The notes under the pieces: generated by a model
What the model was told of the DNA's origin: nothing
Databases searched by the model: none
The model's input: the letters and a program-made list of their open reading frames with translations, nothing else
Shown here: positions 19,730-33,251 of the stretch, in pieces
Layout of the letters: each line of letters begins with the position of its first letter
Position numbering within the stretch: position 1 is the first letter of the stretch
DNA from: an uncultured Roseicyclus sp.
GTDB lineage: Bacteria; Pseudomonadota; Alphaproteobacteria; Rhodobacterales; Rhodobacteraceae
Direction: 5' to 3'
Length of the DNA stretch: 64,000 bases
NCBI GenBank assembly: GCA_947500415.1
Contig: CANMRT010000001.1
Coordinates: forward strand, 1,576,982-1,640,981
Made by a program: the position numbers and the translations under genes

Positions 19730-20548
19730 ATGGCCGCGCCATCCGCTGCAAGCGACACACATCCAAGCGCCGCTGAGATCCGGCACCGCATCCGCGCGGG
19801 CGCCCATACGGGCCACACCGCAGGCCTCGCCCCCGGCAAACTCCAATGTAACTTGGCGATCCTTCCGGAAGCCCACGCCCTTGATTTCCTGCGCTTTTGT
19901 CAGCGTAACCCCAAGCCATGTCCAGTCGTCGGTGTCAGCGAAACCGGCGACCCGATGTTGCCGACGCTTGGCCATGACATCGACATCCGCACTGACGTTC
20001 CAAAATATCGGGTGTTCCGCGAAGGCGTTCTGACGGGCGAGGCCACGGATATCAGCGACCTTTGGTCGGACGATCTGGTCACGGTCGCCCTGGGCTGTTC
20101 CTTCACCTTCGAGAATGCGCTGATGCGTGCGGGCATTCCGGTCCGCCATATCGAACAAGGCCGCAACGTGCCCATGTTCCGCTCGAACATCCCGCTGCAA
20201 CCGGCGGGCCCCTTCGGCGGCGAGATGGTCATCACCATGCGCCCGATCCCTGCGGACCGCGTCAAGGACGCCCACACCATCAGCGCCCGCTTCCCGCAGG
20301 CCCACGGCGCACCCATTGCCACAGGTGATCCGCGCGCGCTTGGCATCCAATCGCTCGATATGCCTGACTACGGCGATCCGGTCGAGGTCCGCGCGGGCGA
20401 GGTGCCCGTCTACTGGGCGTGTGGCGTGACCCCGCAAAACGTGCTGCTGGAGGCGAAACTGCCGCTCTGCATCACCCATTCGCCCGGTCACATGCTGATC
20501 GCGGATGTCGCCGAAGACGCAGAAACCACAATCTATTCAAAACGATAA
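19730..20548 (+). CDS. DUF1445 protein (D-glutamate cyclase-like / putative hydro-lyase)
   Basis: A 272-residue member of the YcsI/DUF1445 family. Family-typical stretches are LAPGKLQCNLAILPEAHALDF near residue 35, DIRTDVPKYRVFREG near 85, VALGCSFTFENALMRAGIPV near 120 and the C-terminal VYWACGVTPQNVLLEAKLPL and THSPGHMLIADV. The related human mitochondrial protein converts D-glutamate to 5-oxo-D-proline. The family is otherwise annotated as a hydro-lyase without proof. Here it heads an operon with a TRAP transporter and a 5-oxoprolinase-type enzyme, which supports a role in pyroglutamate/D-glutamate metabolism by inference. Confidence 0.8.
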   Translation: MAAPSAASDTHPSAAEIRHRIRAGAHTGHTAGLAPGKLQCNLAILPEAHALDFLRFCQRNPKPCPVVGVSETGDPMLPTLGHDIDIRTDVPKYRVFREGVLTGEATDISDLWSDDLVTVALGCSFTFENALMRAGIPVRHIEQGRNVPMFRSNIPLQPAGPFGGEMVITMRPIPADRVKDAHTISARFPQAHGAPIATGDPRALGIQSLDMPDYGDPVEVRAGEVPVYWACGVTPQNVLLEAKLPLCITHSPGHMLIADVAEDAETTIYSKR

Positions 20549-20571
20549 ACGATCCAACAAGGAGAAGACCC

Positions 20572-21597
20572 ATGAAAAAGACCCTAAGCATTCTGGCGGC
20601 CACAACCGCCCTCGCGGGTGCCGCCCAGGCCGAGGATTTCAACGTCGTCGGCAGCTGGTCGTCGCTGCCCCTCCACAACGCCTATGAGGCGCCATTCTGG
20701 ACCGAGGTTCTGCCCGCCGCCGGTGATTTCAATGTCGAGCTGACCACCCACAATCAGATGGGCCTTGGCCTGTCGGAAATCTATCCGCTTCTGGGGCAGG
20801 GCGTTTATGACGTCGCCATGACCGTCGGCGACTATGCCGTGGGTGACGCGCCTGAGCTGGAAGGCCTCGACGTGCCACTGCTGGCGCTGACCGCTGATGA
20901 GGCACGTGCCATGGTCGATGCGGCCCGGCCCATGGTCGAGGAAATCTTCCGCACTCGTTTCAACGCCGAAGTCCTCGCCATCGCGCCCTATCCGCCACAG
21001 GTCGTCTTCTGCAACGCCGAAATCTCCAGCCTCGATGACCTCGAAGGCCTGCAAGTCCGCGCTTCGGGCCGGATGACCGCGATCTTCCTCGAAGCGCTTG
21101 GTGCGGAAGGCGTGAACGTGTCCTTCTCCGAAGTGCCGGGTGCACTTCAGAACGGCGTAGTCGATTGCGCCGTGACGGGTGCCGGGTCCGGCTATTCCGC
21201 AGGCTGGTGGGAAGTCTCCACCCACCTTTTGCCGATCCCCCTTGGCGGCTGGGACAGCGTTGTGACCGCAATGAACGCCGACCGTTGGGATGGCCTTTCC
21301 GCTGAAACACAGGCCACCATCGAGGCCGAGATTGCCTCTGGTTTTGAGGACCCCGCCTGGGGCTCCGCGCAGGATGCCTTGGTCAACGACATCGCGTGCC
21401 TGACCGGTATTGGCGAATGCCCCGCTGGTGACGCACGTGGCATGACGCTGGTCGAAGTCTCCGACGCGGATTTCGAGCGCGCGCGTGGCATCTTGATCAG
21501 CGAAGTGCTGCCCGATTGGGCCGAGCGCGCTGGCGGCGACTGGGCCGAGCGCTGGAACGCTTCAGTAGGTGAAGTTGTTGGCGTAACCATCGAATAA
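20572..21597 (+). CDS. TRAP transporter substrate-binding protein (DctP-type)
   Basis: A 341-residue periplasmic protein with a clean signal peptide, MKKTLSILAATTALAGAAQA, cleaved before EDF. It has DctP-family features such as MTVGDYAVGDAPELEGLDVPL, an FCNAEISSLDDLEGLQVRAS segment with the conserved arginine, and VDCAVTGAGSGYSAGWWEV. The ATG at 20572 follows AAGGAGAAG and is the true start although the frame is open further upstream. It lies 23 bases after the DUF1445 gene. The ligand is unknown; 5-oxoproline, D-glutamate or a hydantoin is suggested by the neighbours. Confidence 0.9.
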   Translation: MKKTLSILAATTALAGAAQAEDFNVVGSWSSLPLHNAYEAPFWTEVLPAAGDFNVELTTHNQMGLGLSEIYPLLGQGVYDVAMTVGDYAVGDAPELEGLDVPLLALTADEARAMVDAARPMVEEIFRTRFNAEVLAIAPYPPQVVFCNAEISSLDDLEGLQVRASGRMTAIFLEALGAEGVNVSFSEVPGALQNGVVDCAVTGAGSGYSAGWWEVSTHLLPIPLGGWDSVVTAMNADRWDGLSAETQATIEAEIASGFEDPAWGSAQDALVNDIACLTGIGECPAGDARGMTLVEVSDADFERARGILISEVLPDWAERAGGDWAERWNASVGEVVGVTIE

Positions 21598-21625
21598 GCC
21601 AAGAAAAAGCTGAAGGACGCATCCC

Positions 21626-22174
21626 ATGGAATTGCGCTTGATAAACGCTCTACGAAGGATCAACCGCGTTGTTGCGCTGTTGGTTGGCTTTGGCCTTCTG
21701 GGCATGGCCGCCTTCGTGGTGATCGACATCATCCTGCGCCAATTCCACGCGTCCTTCGGCGGCTCGGAAGAACTTGCGGGCTACGCCATGGCGCTGGCCA
21801 CAAGCTGGGGCATGGCCTACGCGCTGCTTGAACTGGGCCACATCCGCATCGACCTTCTGCGGTCCCGCACGAGGCCGCAGGCCAAGGCGCTTTTTGACGT
21901 CTTCTCCCTGATCGTCATGTCCGGCGTCGTCGTCACCATCGCCATCAAATGCTGGCCCGTGATGGAACGCGCCATCACCAACGGCTCTCGCGCCAACACG
22001 CCGCTGGCCACGCCGCTGGCGTGGGTACAGGTGCCTTGGTTCGCGGGTTGGGTCTGGTTCGCGCTCATGTCCTGCCTCGTCACCCTCTGCGCCATCGCGC
22101 TCGTCGCCAAGGGTCGCGGACCTGAGACCGAGCCTTTCGCGGGCGCCTTCGCCGAACAGGACAGCTTGCAATGA
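21626..22174 (+). CDS. TRAP transporter small permease (DctQ family)
   Basis: A 182-residue protein with four membrane segments at about residues 14-36, 50-70, 90-112 and 132-155, as expected for DctQ. It lies 28 bases after the binding-protein gene, with GAAGGA upstream of the start, and its 3' end overlaps the DctM gene by 4 bases (ATGA). Together with those genes it forms the second TRAP system of the window. Confidence 0.92.
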   Translation: MELRLINALRRINRVVALLVGFGLLGMAAFVVIDIILRQFHASFGGSEELAGYAMALATSWGMAYALLELGHIRIDLLRSRTRPQAKALFDVFSLIVMSGVVVTIAIKCWPVMERAITNGSRANTPLATPLAWVQVPWFAGWVWFALMSCLVTLCAIALVAKGRGPETEPFAGAFAEQDSLQ

Positions 22175-23454
22175 TTACTTACGTCTCCGCAGGCCTCCTT
22201 GCGCTCCTCGCCCTGTCGATCCCGGTGGGCATCGTTCTGTTCCTTCTGGGCTTCGGCGTGGATCAGTTTTTCTCGTCCTTCCCGCTCACACGCGGCCTCG
22301 GCAACATGGTTTGGTCCTCCTCCAATTCCGCCACCCTCATCGCCATTCCCTTCTTCGTGCTACTGGGGGAGGTCCTCGTCCGCTCCGGTGTCGCCACCCG
22401 CACCTATGCGGCGTTGGACCGTTGGGTCAGCTGGCTGCCCGGCGGCCTTGTCCACGCCAATGTCGCGACTGCCACGATGTTCTCCGCCACCTCCGGCTCC
22501 TCCGTTGCTACCGCCGCGACCGTGGCCACCGTTGCCATGCCGCAGGCCGAAAAGCTGGGTTACGACCCCAAGCTCTTCTCCGGGGCCATCGCCGCGGGCG
22601 GTACGCTTGGCATCATGATTCCGCCCTCGATCAACCTGATCGTTTATGGCTTCCTCACGCAATCCAGCATCCCGCAACTCTTCCTTGCGGGCCTTATCCC
22701 CGGCCTTGCCCTTGCTTTCGCCTTCCTGATCGTGACCGCCATCATCTGCCTGATCCGCCCTGACCTCGGCGGCCAACGGCGCCTCTTTCCCTTCCCGGAA
22801 ATGCTCCGCGCGCTTCTGGACCTGATTCCGATCATCATCCTCTTCGGCCTGATCGTCGGCTCAATCTACCGTGGATGGGCCACGCCGACGGAGGCCGCAG
22901 CGGTCGGCGTGGCCGGTGCCTTCCTCATCGCCCTAGCCTTTGGTGGCGTCAGCTGGACCATGCTGCGCGACAGTCTGCTCGGCACCGTCAAGATCACCTC
23001 CATGATCATGCTCATCATCATCGGCGCGTCGTTCCTGAACTTCACCCTCTCCTCCGCCGGTCTGGGTCGCGAACTCACCGCCTTTATGGAGGGGCTCGGC
23101 CTCGGCCCCTTCGGCTTCATCATGGTCGTCGTCGTCCTCTACATCGTGCTCGGCTTCTTCATCGAAACCCTGTCGCTCATGGTCGTCACCATCCCGATCA
23201 TCGTGCCGATGGTCATCGCGCAGGGCTACGACGTCATCTGGTTCGGCATCCTGATGATTGTGCTGATCGAAATGGCGCTGATCACCCCGCCCGTTGGCCT
23301 CAACCTCTACGTCGTGCAGGGGGCCCGAAAATCCGGCTCGCTGAACGAGGTTATGCTCGGCGCGGTGCCTTACGTCTTGGTCATGCTGGCCATGGCTTTC
23401 GCCCTGATCGCACTGCCTGATATCGCGCTTTGGCTGCCATCAGCCCTCGAATAA
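22171..23454 (+). CDS. TRAP transporter large permease (DctM family)
   Basis: A 427-residue, highly hydrophobic protein with about twelve transmembrane helices. Signature stretches include FFVLLGEVLVRSGVATRTY, ATMFSATSGSSVATAATVATV and GIMIPPSINLIVYGF, the equivalent of the G-x-I-I-P-P-S motif. It is translationally coupled to the DctQ gene by an ATGA overlap. The next gene, the oxoprolinase, follows after 69 bases, so the operon probably continues. Confidence 0.94.
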   Translation: MITYVSAGLLALLALSIPVGIVLFLLGFGVDQFFSSFPLTRGLGNMVWSSSNSATLIAIPFFVLLGEVLVRSGVATRTYAALDRWVSWLPGGLVHANVATATMFSATSGSSVATAATVATVAMPQAEKLGYDPKLFSGAIAAGGTLGIMIPPSINLIVYGFLTQSSIPQLFLAGLIPGLALAFAFLIVTAIICLIRPDLGGQRRLFPFPEMLRALLDLIPIIILFGLIVGSIYRGWATPTEAAAVGVAGAFLIALAFGGVSWTMLRDSLLGTVKITSMIMLIIIGASFLNFTLSSAGLGRELTAFMEGLGLGPFGFIMVVVVLYIVLGFFIETLSLMVVTIPIIVPMVIAQGYDVIWFGILMIVLIEMALITPPVGLNLYVVQGARKSGSLNEVMLGAVPYVLVMLAMAFALIALPDIALWLPSALE

Positions 23455-23523
23455 CGCGCACCCCCCTTGTGAACACCGAACCAATGCGGTCCAAACGGCT
23501 CGCAAACGAAGAGGAACCATCTG

Positions 23524-27080
<3,557 letters not shown>

Positions 27081-27084
<4 letters not shown>

Positions 27085-27782
27085 TCTTCCATGTTTCGCA
27101 AGGCTTTGACCGTGCGAAACTCTTCCTGTTCCGGCTCGGCGGCCAGCAACGGCTGGTTGTCGAGCTGCTTGGAATAGGCCCGTGTCTCCAGCCGGCTCAA
27201 TTCCCGTTTCACCAGTTCAACCTGGAACAACAGCCGTTCTTTGGAGCTACGCAATTTGTCCATCGCGGCCTCCAACTGGCTTTCGTCGCCTTCGGTGAAG
27301 ACCGACATCTCATCCAGCGCGACGATGTTGATCGCAGGCATCAACACCCAATCCAACGCGTCGCGGTAAACCTGGCTTGTCAGCGCCTCCAACGGATAGC
27401 TGAACCCATCCTCGCTTTTCAGCGCCCTGTGCGGGTTGCCGACAATGGCCGCGAAACGCACCAACGCCCGGGCCGGTTGGTCGCCATGGTGGGAATAGAT
27501 GACCCGAAGTTGCCGCAGCGCAAGGCCCGGAAGCTGGATTTCCTCGTCAGGATTGGAGAACACACCGTCCGACGTGGACAGGCGAAATTCGTTCAAGACC
27601 TGCGCCAAACGGTCAGCGACCTGCGGGCAGAAGACATCTTCCAGCGCCCGTTCCGTGGTGAAGGTGATCCGGTGGCGGTGTTCCGGTTTCGAAATAACCA
27701 CGGCAACGGGGACCCATGGCGCATCTTCGGATGCGTGGGACAACGTAATTGAAAACCCGTCAGGGGGTTGCACGTCGGTCAC
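27081..27782 (-). CDS. Conserved-looking hypothetical protein, cytoplasmic
   Basis: A 233-residue protein I do not recognise. It begins with GTG at 27782, has no signal peptide or membrane segment, and reads as a mixed alpha/beta domain (residues 1-165, with ITLSHASEDAPWVPVAVVIS). A charged coiled-coil-like helix follows (about 170-215, ESQLEAAMDKLRSSKERLLF). It overlaps the convergent oxoprolinase gene by 4 bases. It lies 141 bases downstream of the CheB-CheR-PAS gene on the same strand, so it could be its partner in a signalling pathway. No function is proposed. Confidence 0.65.
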
Positions 27783-27923
27783 GCCAGACGCCTCCGATCC
27801 TACCGCTGATCATGATAATTATCCTGATCTGCTTAAGAAACCGTTAATTCTTTTCGACCGAAACGAAAAAATGACGGAAAAACAAGCACCGTGGCGGCTG
27901 AATTCATGGCTTTTGCACAGGCT

Positions 27924-30461
27924 TCAGGCCTGTGCATCTGCCTTGGTTTTGGGGTTTTCGTCCACCAATGTGGCCACCACACCCAACACATCATCGCGTT
28001 GATTGCGGAACGGCGTAACCGAAAGCTTCTTTTCGACCCCGTCCGCTTCGAACCACAACTCCCGCTCCTCGCGCATACGGAAGACCTCGTTGCAGATATT
28101 GGCAAGGTGCGACGCATTTTCCGGCATATCGCATTGCGAAAGATGCACTCCGGTCTGGGGTAGATCGGGAATGTTGAATTGATCCATGGCGGCTTGCGAG
28201 GCACGGCGCACAATCAAGGCCTGATCGATCACCAGCACCGGGAAAGGCACAACCTCCAGCGTAGCGGCCAGATCGGTCGACACACGTTGCAATTCGGCGG
28301 AATTGACCTGCAATTCCTCGTTCACCGTGATCAGTTCTTCGTTGGTGGACTGAAGTTCTTCGTTCGAGGTCTCAAGCTCCTCATTCGTCGCCTGAAGCTC
28401 TTCATTGGTAGATTGCATCTCTTCGTTGATGCTTTGCAGTTCCTCGTTGGAGGTCTGCAACTCCTCAACCGTTTGCTGCAACGCCTCGCGGGTCTGGCTG
28501 ACCTCCAGCTCCATCTGGCGAATGTAGTTGCGCTGTTCGTCTTCGCTCAGCGCTTCCAGCGCGTCGAACTGCGTTTCCTTCAAACGCGTCTCGATGCCCA
28601 CCAGCACATGGTCTTCGCCATGATCGACACTGGGCAGCGGATAGCACATGCAACGCGCTTCGTTGAAACCATCCCCTTCCAACTGATGCCAACGCCCGGC
28701 GCGCAATTGCTTGTTCTTCAGGGCCGTGGCGCACAGGCCAGTGATCTCGTCCCGCAAGGGTTTGCGCAGGTTTCGCACACCGATCCAAAGGGGCGCATTC
28801 TCGGTCATCTGCGTGAATGGAGAGATGTCGCCAAACACCCGAACCATCTCGCCGCCGCGCGTGATGATGAAACCATTCTGGGCGACGACACGCGCAAGCG
28901 CATCAAATGTCCCGTGGGCCGAGGCATGTTTGTCCACCGCAACGGTGGCGCGCGGCAGATTGGGTGTGGGCGACCACCGGCCAAAGGCCCGATTGCCCAT
29001 CTCGAACCGGGGTGGCGCCTGGGTCATTCCCATACGGCGCTTGGAGTAGATCTTTTCGCCACCCGCGCGGGTTTCAAACAGCGTCTCCATATTGCCAACG
29101 GTTTCGGATGTTCCAAGAAACAGCAGGCCGTCGGGGTTCAACGCATAGTGGATGCGGTGCAGAACCCGGTTCTGAAGCGCCGTGTTGAAGTAGATCAAGA
29201 CGTTGCGCAGGCTGACGAAGTCGACATTCAGGAATGGCGGGTCGTGGAAGATATTGTGCAATGAAAATAGAGTGATAGCGCGGAGCTCTGGCACCACTTC
29301 AATGCGCCCGTCATGGACGTTGAAGTAGGTCTCCAAAATGTGTTCCGGCACGTCAGAGGCCGCCGTGATCGGATAGCTGCCGCGCCGCGCCACTTCGAGG
29401 GCACGATCATCAATATCCGTGGCGAAAATCTGGATCCGCGCCTTCTTCATCTCTTCCAGGCCGCCCATGGCCTCGGACAGCATAATGGCGATGGAATAGG
29501 CTTCTTCACCCGTCGCACAGCCGCCCACCCACAGGCGCAGGTGTCCCACTTCCTTGCCCTTCACCATCCGCTCAAACTCGCCGCGTAGCTGCTCAAACTG
29601 GCTTTGGTCGCGGAAGAAGCGGGTGACCGAGATCAACAGATCCCGGAACAAAGCGTCGACCTCGTCGGTAGTGGTCCGGCAGAAGGCCACGTATTCGTCG
29701 TAATCGCCGATATCGAGGGCCGCCATGCGTCGGTTGATGCGCCGCGTAACGGTGTTGTCCTTGTAGTCGCGGAAATCGACATTGGTGCGCGCCAGCAGGA
29801 TCTGGAAAATGTCCGATAGCTTGCTGGGGCGCTCATTCAACTTGCGCAGCTGATCAAAATCGCGCGGCTGCGCGAGGATTTTGGTCAGGTGTTGCCCGAT
29901 CTGTTCCGGTGACAGCGTCAGGTCGATGCACCCGGTTTCTGCCGCGGACGCAGGCATGCCGTCGTATTTCGCGGTCGCCACATCTTGCGCGATCGTTATG
30001 CCCCCGGCTTCCCGGATCGCCTGCACGCCGTAGCTGCCGTCGCTGCCCGTGCCCGACAAGACCACGCCCACGGTCCGCTCGCCCACCTCTTCAGCCATGG
30101 ATTTGAACAACCGGTCCGCCGACGGCTTGGGAGAGGCCGGATGACCGCTCGGCTCAACCAGTTGCAACATGCCATCCTGCAAGATGACGTCTGAGTTCGG
30201 CGGCGTGATGAAAATGGTATTGGCTACAGGTTGGGTCGCGCCATCAAGCTCCACCACCGGCAACGGCGTTTCGACGGAAATCAAAGACGTCAGAAGGCTC
30301 TTGTGCGTGGGCGACATGTGCTGCGCCAGAACGTAGACTGCGTTCGCATCGGGCGGCAGGTTCTGTACTAGGGATGACGCCGCTTCCAAGCCGCCGGCAG
30401 AGGCACCGATACCTACAAAAAACAGCTTGTCGTCCAACTTGGGGTCGTCATCCTTTGGCAT
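27924..30461 (-). CDS. CheB-CheR-PAS fusion protein (chemotaxis-type methylesterase/methyltransferase)
   Basis: This 845-residue protein joins a CheB methylesterase domain (residues 10-200; catalytic Ser21 in GIGASAGG, His48 in AQHMSP, Asp141 in SGTGSDGSYG) to a CheR domain. The CheR part spans about 210-480 (KDNTVTRRINRRMA, WVGGCATGEEAYSIAIML for SAM binding, and PFLNVDFVSLRNVLIYF). A long coiled coil of ELQ/NEE heptads (about 640-730) and a C-terminal PAS domain (about 740-845) follow. Relatives often continue into a histidine kinase, which is absent here. No receptors or CheA/W are nearby, so it probably signals outside classical chemotaxis. The ATG at 30461 is the start. Confidence 0.92.
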   Translation of the reverse strand: MPKDDDPKLDDKLFFVGIGASAGGLEAASSLVQNLPPDANAVYVLAQHMSPTHKSLLTSLISVETPLPVVELDGATQPVANTIFITPPNSDVILQDGMLQLVEPSGHPASPKPSADRLFKSMAEEVGERTVGVVLSGTGSDGSYGVQAIREAGGITIAQDVATAKYDGMPASAAETGCIDLTLSPEQIGQHLTKILAQPRDFDQLRKLNERPSKLSDIFQILLARTNVDFRDYKDNTVTRRINRRMAALDIGDYDEYVAFCRTTTDEVDALFRDLLISVTRFFRDQSQFEQLRGEFERMVKGKEVGHLRLWVGGCATGEEAYSIAIMLSEAMGGLEEMKKARIQIFATDIDDRALEVARRGSYPITAASDVPEHILETYFNVHDGRIEVVPELRAITLFSLHNIFHDPPFLNVDFVSLRNVLIYFNTALQNRVLHRIHYALNPDGLLFLGTSETVGNMETLFETRAGGEKIYSKRRMGMTQAPPRFEMGNRAFGRWSPTPNLPRATVAVDKHASAHGTFDALARVVAQNGFIITRGGEMVRVFGDISPFTQMTENAPLWIGVRNLRKPLRDEITGLCATALKNKQLRAGRWHQLEGDGFNEARCMCYPLPSVDHGEDHVLVGIETRLKETQFDALEALSEDEQRNYIRQMELEVSQTREALQQTVEELQTSNEELQSINEEMQSTNEELQATNEELETSNEELQSTNEELITVNEELQVNSAELQRVSTDLAATLEVVPFPVLVIDQALIVRRASQAAMDQFNIPDLPQTGVHLSQCDMPENASHLANICNEVFRMREERELWFEADGVEKKLSVTPFRNQRDDVLGVVATLVDENPKTKADAQA

Positions 30462-30610
30462 CCAAATACTCCGAGAGCCGCGAGGGGAGGGGCGTGAACC
30501 TCCCTCTCAGGCTAGAGCGCTGGACACCGTCCTTCAACAGGCCCAAAGGCAGGAAATCGTGTCAGATGGGTCGCAGGACACCTACAGGTCTAGGGCATTT
30601 TGGCCACAGG

Positions 30611-31066
30611 TCAGCGCGACTCAAAAGTTAACGCCCCGGTGAGGCGTTGGGGCCCAAGCGCACCCATCTCAACCACAAGCGCGCCATCCGCTCCCGGGGT
30701 GAAAGCCACCGACTGTCCATCGTCCGAAATTAACTCGATCCGTGTGTCGCTGGCCGCGCCGCTGACGGTGACAGTTGCATCCTCAGTCCCGGAAAACACC
30801 ACGTCCCCCGACGCCGTGCCCCCCGTGATGGAAACTTGCCAATCCCCCTGAAATCGCCCCTGAACGGTTGCGCATCCCAGGGTGCCGGTCCAATCGGTTT
30901 CGGACGTTGCACTGGCATCCAGCGTGCAACGGATACGCAGTCGTGCCCCATCCGGCGCCGTCAGACGCGCATTGGTGCGCCATTCGCCAGACAGCCACGC
31001 GGGCACCTCCGCCAAAGCGGGCAGGGGCAGGGCGATCAACGCGACGGACAGGATAAGTGGCTTCAT
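30611..31066 (-). CDS. Small secreted protein, unknown, partner of the MMPL exporter
   Basis: A 151-residue protein with a signal peptide, MKPLILSVALIALPLPALA, cleaved before EVPAWLSGEW. The mature part is beta-rich and periodic (GRFQGDWQVSITGGTASGDV and VFSGTEDATVTVSG), suggesting a small periplasmic beta-barrel or sandwich. The start codon overlaps the 3' end of the MMPL/RND gene by 4 bases, so the two are translationally coupled. It may be the periplasmic carrier of what the exporter moves; that is inference. No family recognised. Confidence 0.75.
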   Translation of the reverse strand: MKPLILSVALIALPLPALAEVPAWLSGEWRTNARLTAPDGARLRIRCTLDASATSETDWTGTLGCATVQGRFQGDWQVSITGGTASGDVVFSGTEDATVTVSGAASDTRIELISDDGQSVAFTPGADGALVVEMGALGPQRLTGALTFESR

Positions 31067-33126
31067 CGTTTCACCATTCGGATCAGGGACGGAAGGAAAC
31101 CTAGATCGGCAATCAACGCCATCCAGAGTGAGAAGATCACGAAAACGCCAAATATGGGCAAGCTTGCCGTTGCACTGAACAACGTCGCCAGGAATCCAAG
31201 CGTCATGATAAGGGTTGAAGCGACCATCGGCGGCCCCGCATGGGTCAACGCTTCCGCCAGTCGCGCGTCGCGGTCACCCTCAGCCAAACGCCAGCGATTG
31301 AAGAAGTGGATCGTGTCATCGACCGCAATCCCGAAGGCCACGGTCAGCGCGAATGCCACACTCATCGTCATGCCCTGTCCGGTCACAACCAAAGCCGCCT
31401 CAATCGCCATCATCGGCAGCGCCGAGATCAATGTGGCCAACAAGGCCAGCACGATGGATCGTTGCGAGACGGCCACCACCAACGCAATCGCACAGAGCGC
31501 CACGTAAAAGCTCATCCGCATGCTCGCGACGGTCTCAGGCACCACCTCGTGTGACAGCAGCGATTGCCCGGCAAGGGTGGTCACATCTGTCAGCTCCGCC
31601 TCTGCCAAAGCGCCGTTCAAAGCATCCAGTTCCGCGCCAAACCGATCCGGGGCCGCTCCAAGTGGCAGAAGAACCGGAACCGCCACGGCCAAACCATCCT
31701 CGGCCCTGAATCGCTCTGGCACCTGCGGTGCGCCGTCCTGGGTCTCGCCCGTGCCACTGAATGCAATCTCGGCCACCTGCGCCAAACGGGGCGCATCTGC
31801 CTCCGACAGGCCGGGTTCCCCGTCAGTGTCGTCGACCACCACGAATAGCGAGGCCGAGCCAAGGCCCTCCGCCTCCATGAACGCCAGATCCTGCCCCAAT
31901 GGCGTGGCATCGCGGATGTGCTCAGACAGCGAGAATGATGGTTCCGCGCGGTTCATCGAAGGCAGCAGAGCGACGGTTGCCACAATTGCCAAAACGACCG
32001 CCATTGTCGGGCGCGCCAAACCGGCACGCGCAGGCGCAAGGACCAGGCCAAAGCCTGCAGGTGCCCGCAATTCGCCCGGTGTCAAAACCCGCGCAAGCAT
32101 CGGGAACAACAGGCAGACCGACGCAAACCCGCACGCCATGGCCACGGGCCCCCAAAGTGCCAATCCGGCCAAGGCGTCGGTGCCAACAATGCCAAAACTC
32201 GCCAACGCCAAGGCAGACGTCAGCGACGTCATAAAGGCGGCGGGCAATACTTCGCGGATCGCCCGCTCCAACCCCATGCCCTTCTCACGGCTCGCGTAAA
32301 ACAGATGCAGCGAGTCTGCGAAGGCCAACACCATCACCAGCGTTGGCAGGGTGGCAAGCCACGGGTCCAGATCGCGCCCGGACCAGCCAAGCAGGCCCAT
32401 GAACCATAAAACCCCAACGGTCGAGGGCACAGCGCAAACCACAATCGCACGCGCCGAGCGCACGATCATCCACCCGACCACAATGCAGATCAGTACGGCC
32501 AAGGGTGTCACGGTCGCCTGGTCGCGGATCAAGCTGGAGGAGATCTGCCGCTCCACCGCTTGCTGCCCCACGGCACGGACCTCTAGCGGCGTGGCAGCCT
32601 CAACCAGCGGCGGCAACAGCTCAGCAATCGCGCCGGGCGACACGCCTTCATCGGCAATGACATGCAAGAGCGCGGCCGACCTGTCGGCGCTGGCCAGCGC
32701 TTCCGCTGCCGGTCCAGCCGCGAAGAATGTTTCAAACCGATCCTCCAGTGGGGACTCCGGATCGGCCAGGATCAGCGGCGTAGTGACCCCCTCAGCAGGG
32801 ATCGAGAACAGGCTGACGACCTCGGCCACGCCTTCGGTGAATTGCAGATCAAGGATCAGGTTTTCCAACGCCTCAAACGCGTCCGCATCGGCCAGATCGT
32901 CGGCCCGGACCAGCAACGCCTCATCGGCTATGCCCAACCCAAACCGATCGCGGAACCGCGCGTAATTCTGAAAGCCGGCGCTTTCACCTTCCATCGCTTG
33001 CGTCATGTCGGCCTTCACACTCAGGTTGAAGGTTCCGATGACGGCCACCGCGCTCAGTAGCACGGCGATGCCTGCAGCCAGCCAGGGTCGCAAATGACCC
33101 GCTGGCGCCTCCCTCTTTTCGCTCAT
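31063..33126 (-). CDS. MMPL/RND family exporter
   Basis: A 687-residue protein with the RND half-repeat twice: one membrane helix followed by a periplasmic loop (about residues 35-210), five helices, then the same again. The family signature is visible in the second half as VAFGIAVDDTIHFFNRW, with the paired acidic residues that relay protons. The size is that of MMPL-type lipid or hopanoid exporters rather than the 1000-residue AcrB type. The ATG at 33126 (MSEKREAPAG) is preferred; a TTG at 33222 would add a hydrophilic tail. It is divergent from the oxoamine synthase gene with 125 bases between them. Confidence 0.87.
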   Translation of the reverse strand: MSEKREAPAGHLRPWLAAGIAVLLSAVAVIGTFNLSVKADMTQAMEGESAGFQNYARFRDRFGLGIADEALLVRADDLADADAFEALENLILDLQFTEGVAEVVSLFSIPAEGVTTPLILADPESPLEDRFETFFAAGPAAEALASADRSAALLHVIADEGVSPGAIAELLPPLVEAATPLEVRAVGQQAVERQISSSLIRDQATVTPLAVLICIVVGWMIVRSARAIVVCAVPSTVGVLWFMGLLGWSGRDLDPWLATLPTLVMVLAFADSLHLFYASREKGMGLERAIREVLPAAFMTSLTSALALASFGIVGTDALAGLALWGPVAMACGFASVCLLFPMLARVLTPGELRAPAGFGLVLAPARAGLARPTMAVVLAIVATVALLPSMNRAEPSFSLSEHIRDATPLGQDLAFMEAEGLGSASLFVVVDDTDGEPGLSEADAPRLAQVAEIAFSGTGETQDGAPQVPERFRAEDGLAVAVPVLLPLGAAPDRFGAELDALNGALAEAELTDVTTLAGQSLLSHEVVPETVASMRMSFYVALCAIALVVAVSQRSIVLALLATLISALPMMAIEAALVVTGQGMTMSVAFALTVAFGIAVDDTIHFFNRWRLAEGDRDARLAEALTHAGPPMVASTLIMTLGFLATLFSATASLPIFGVFVIFSLWMALIADLGFLPSLIRMVKR

Positions 33127-33251
33127 CAAGTCGGCCTGTTGTTTCTTCTGTGCATCACGCGCCGGACCCGTCGCAGAGCGCGGGTTATTCTCCGTTGACG
33201 GAACACCGGACGCAATGCCCAATTAGGGCGTTCTTTGACCTACGGATAGAT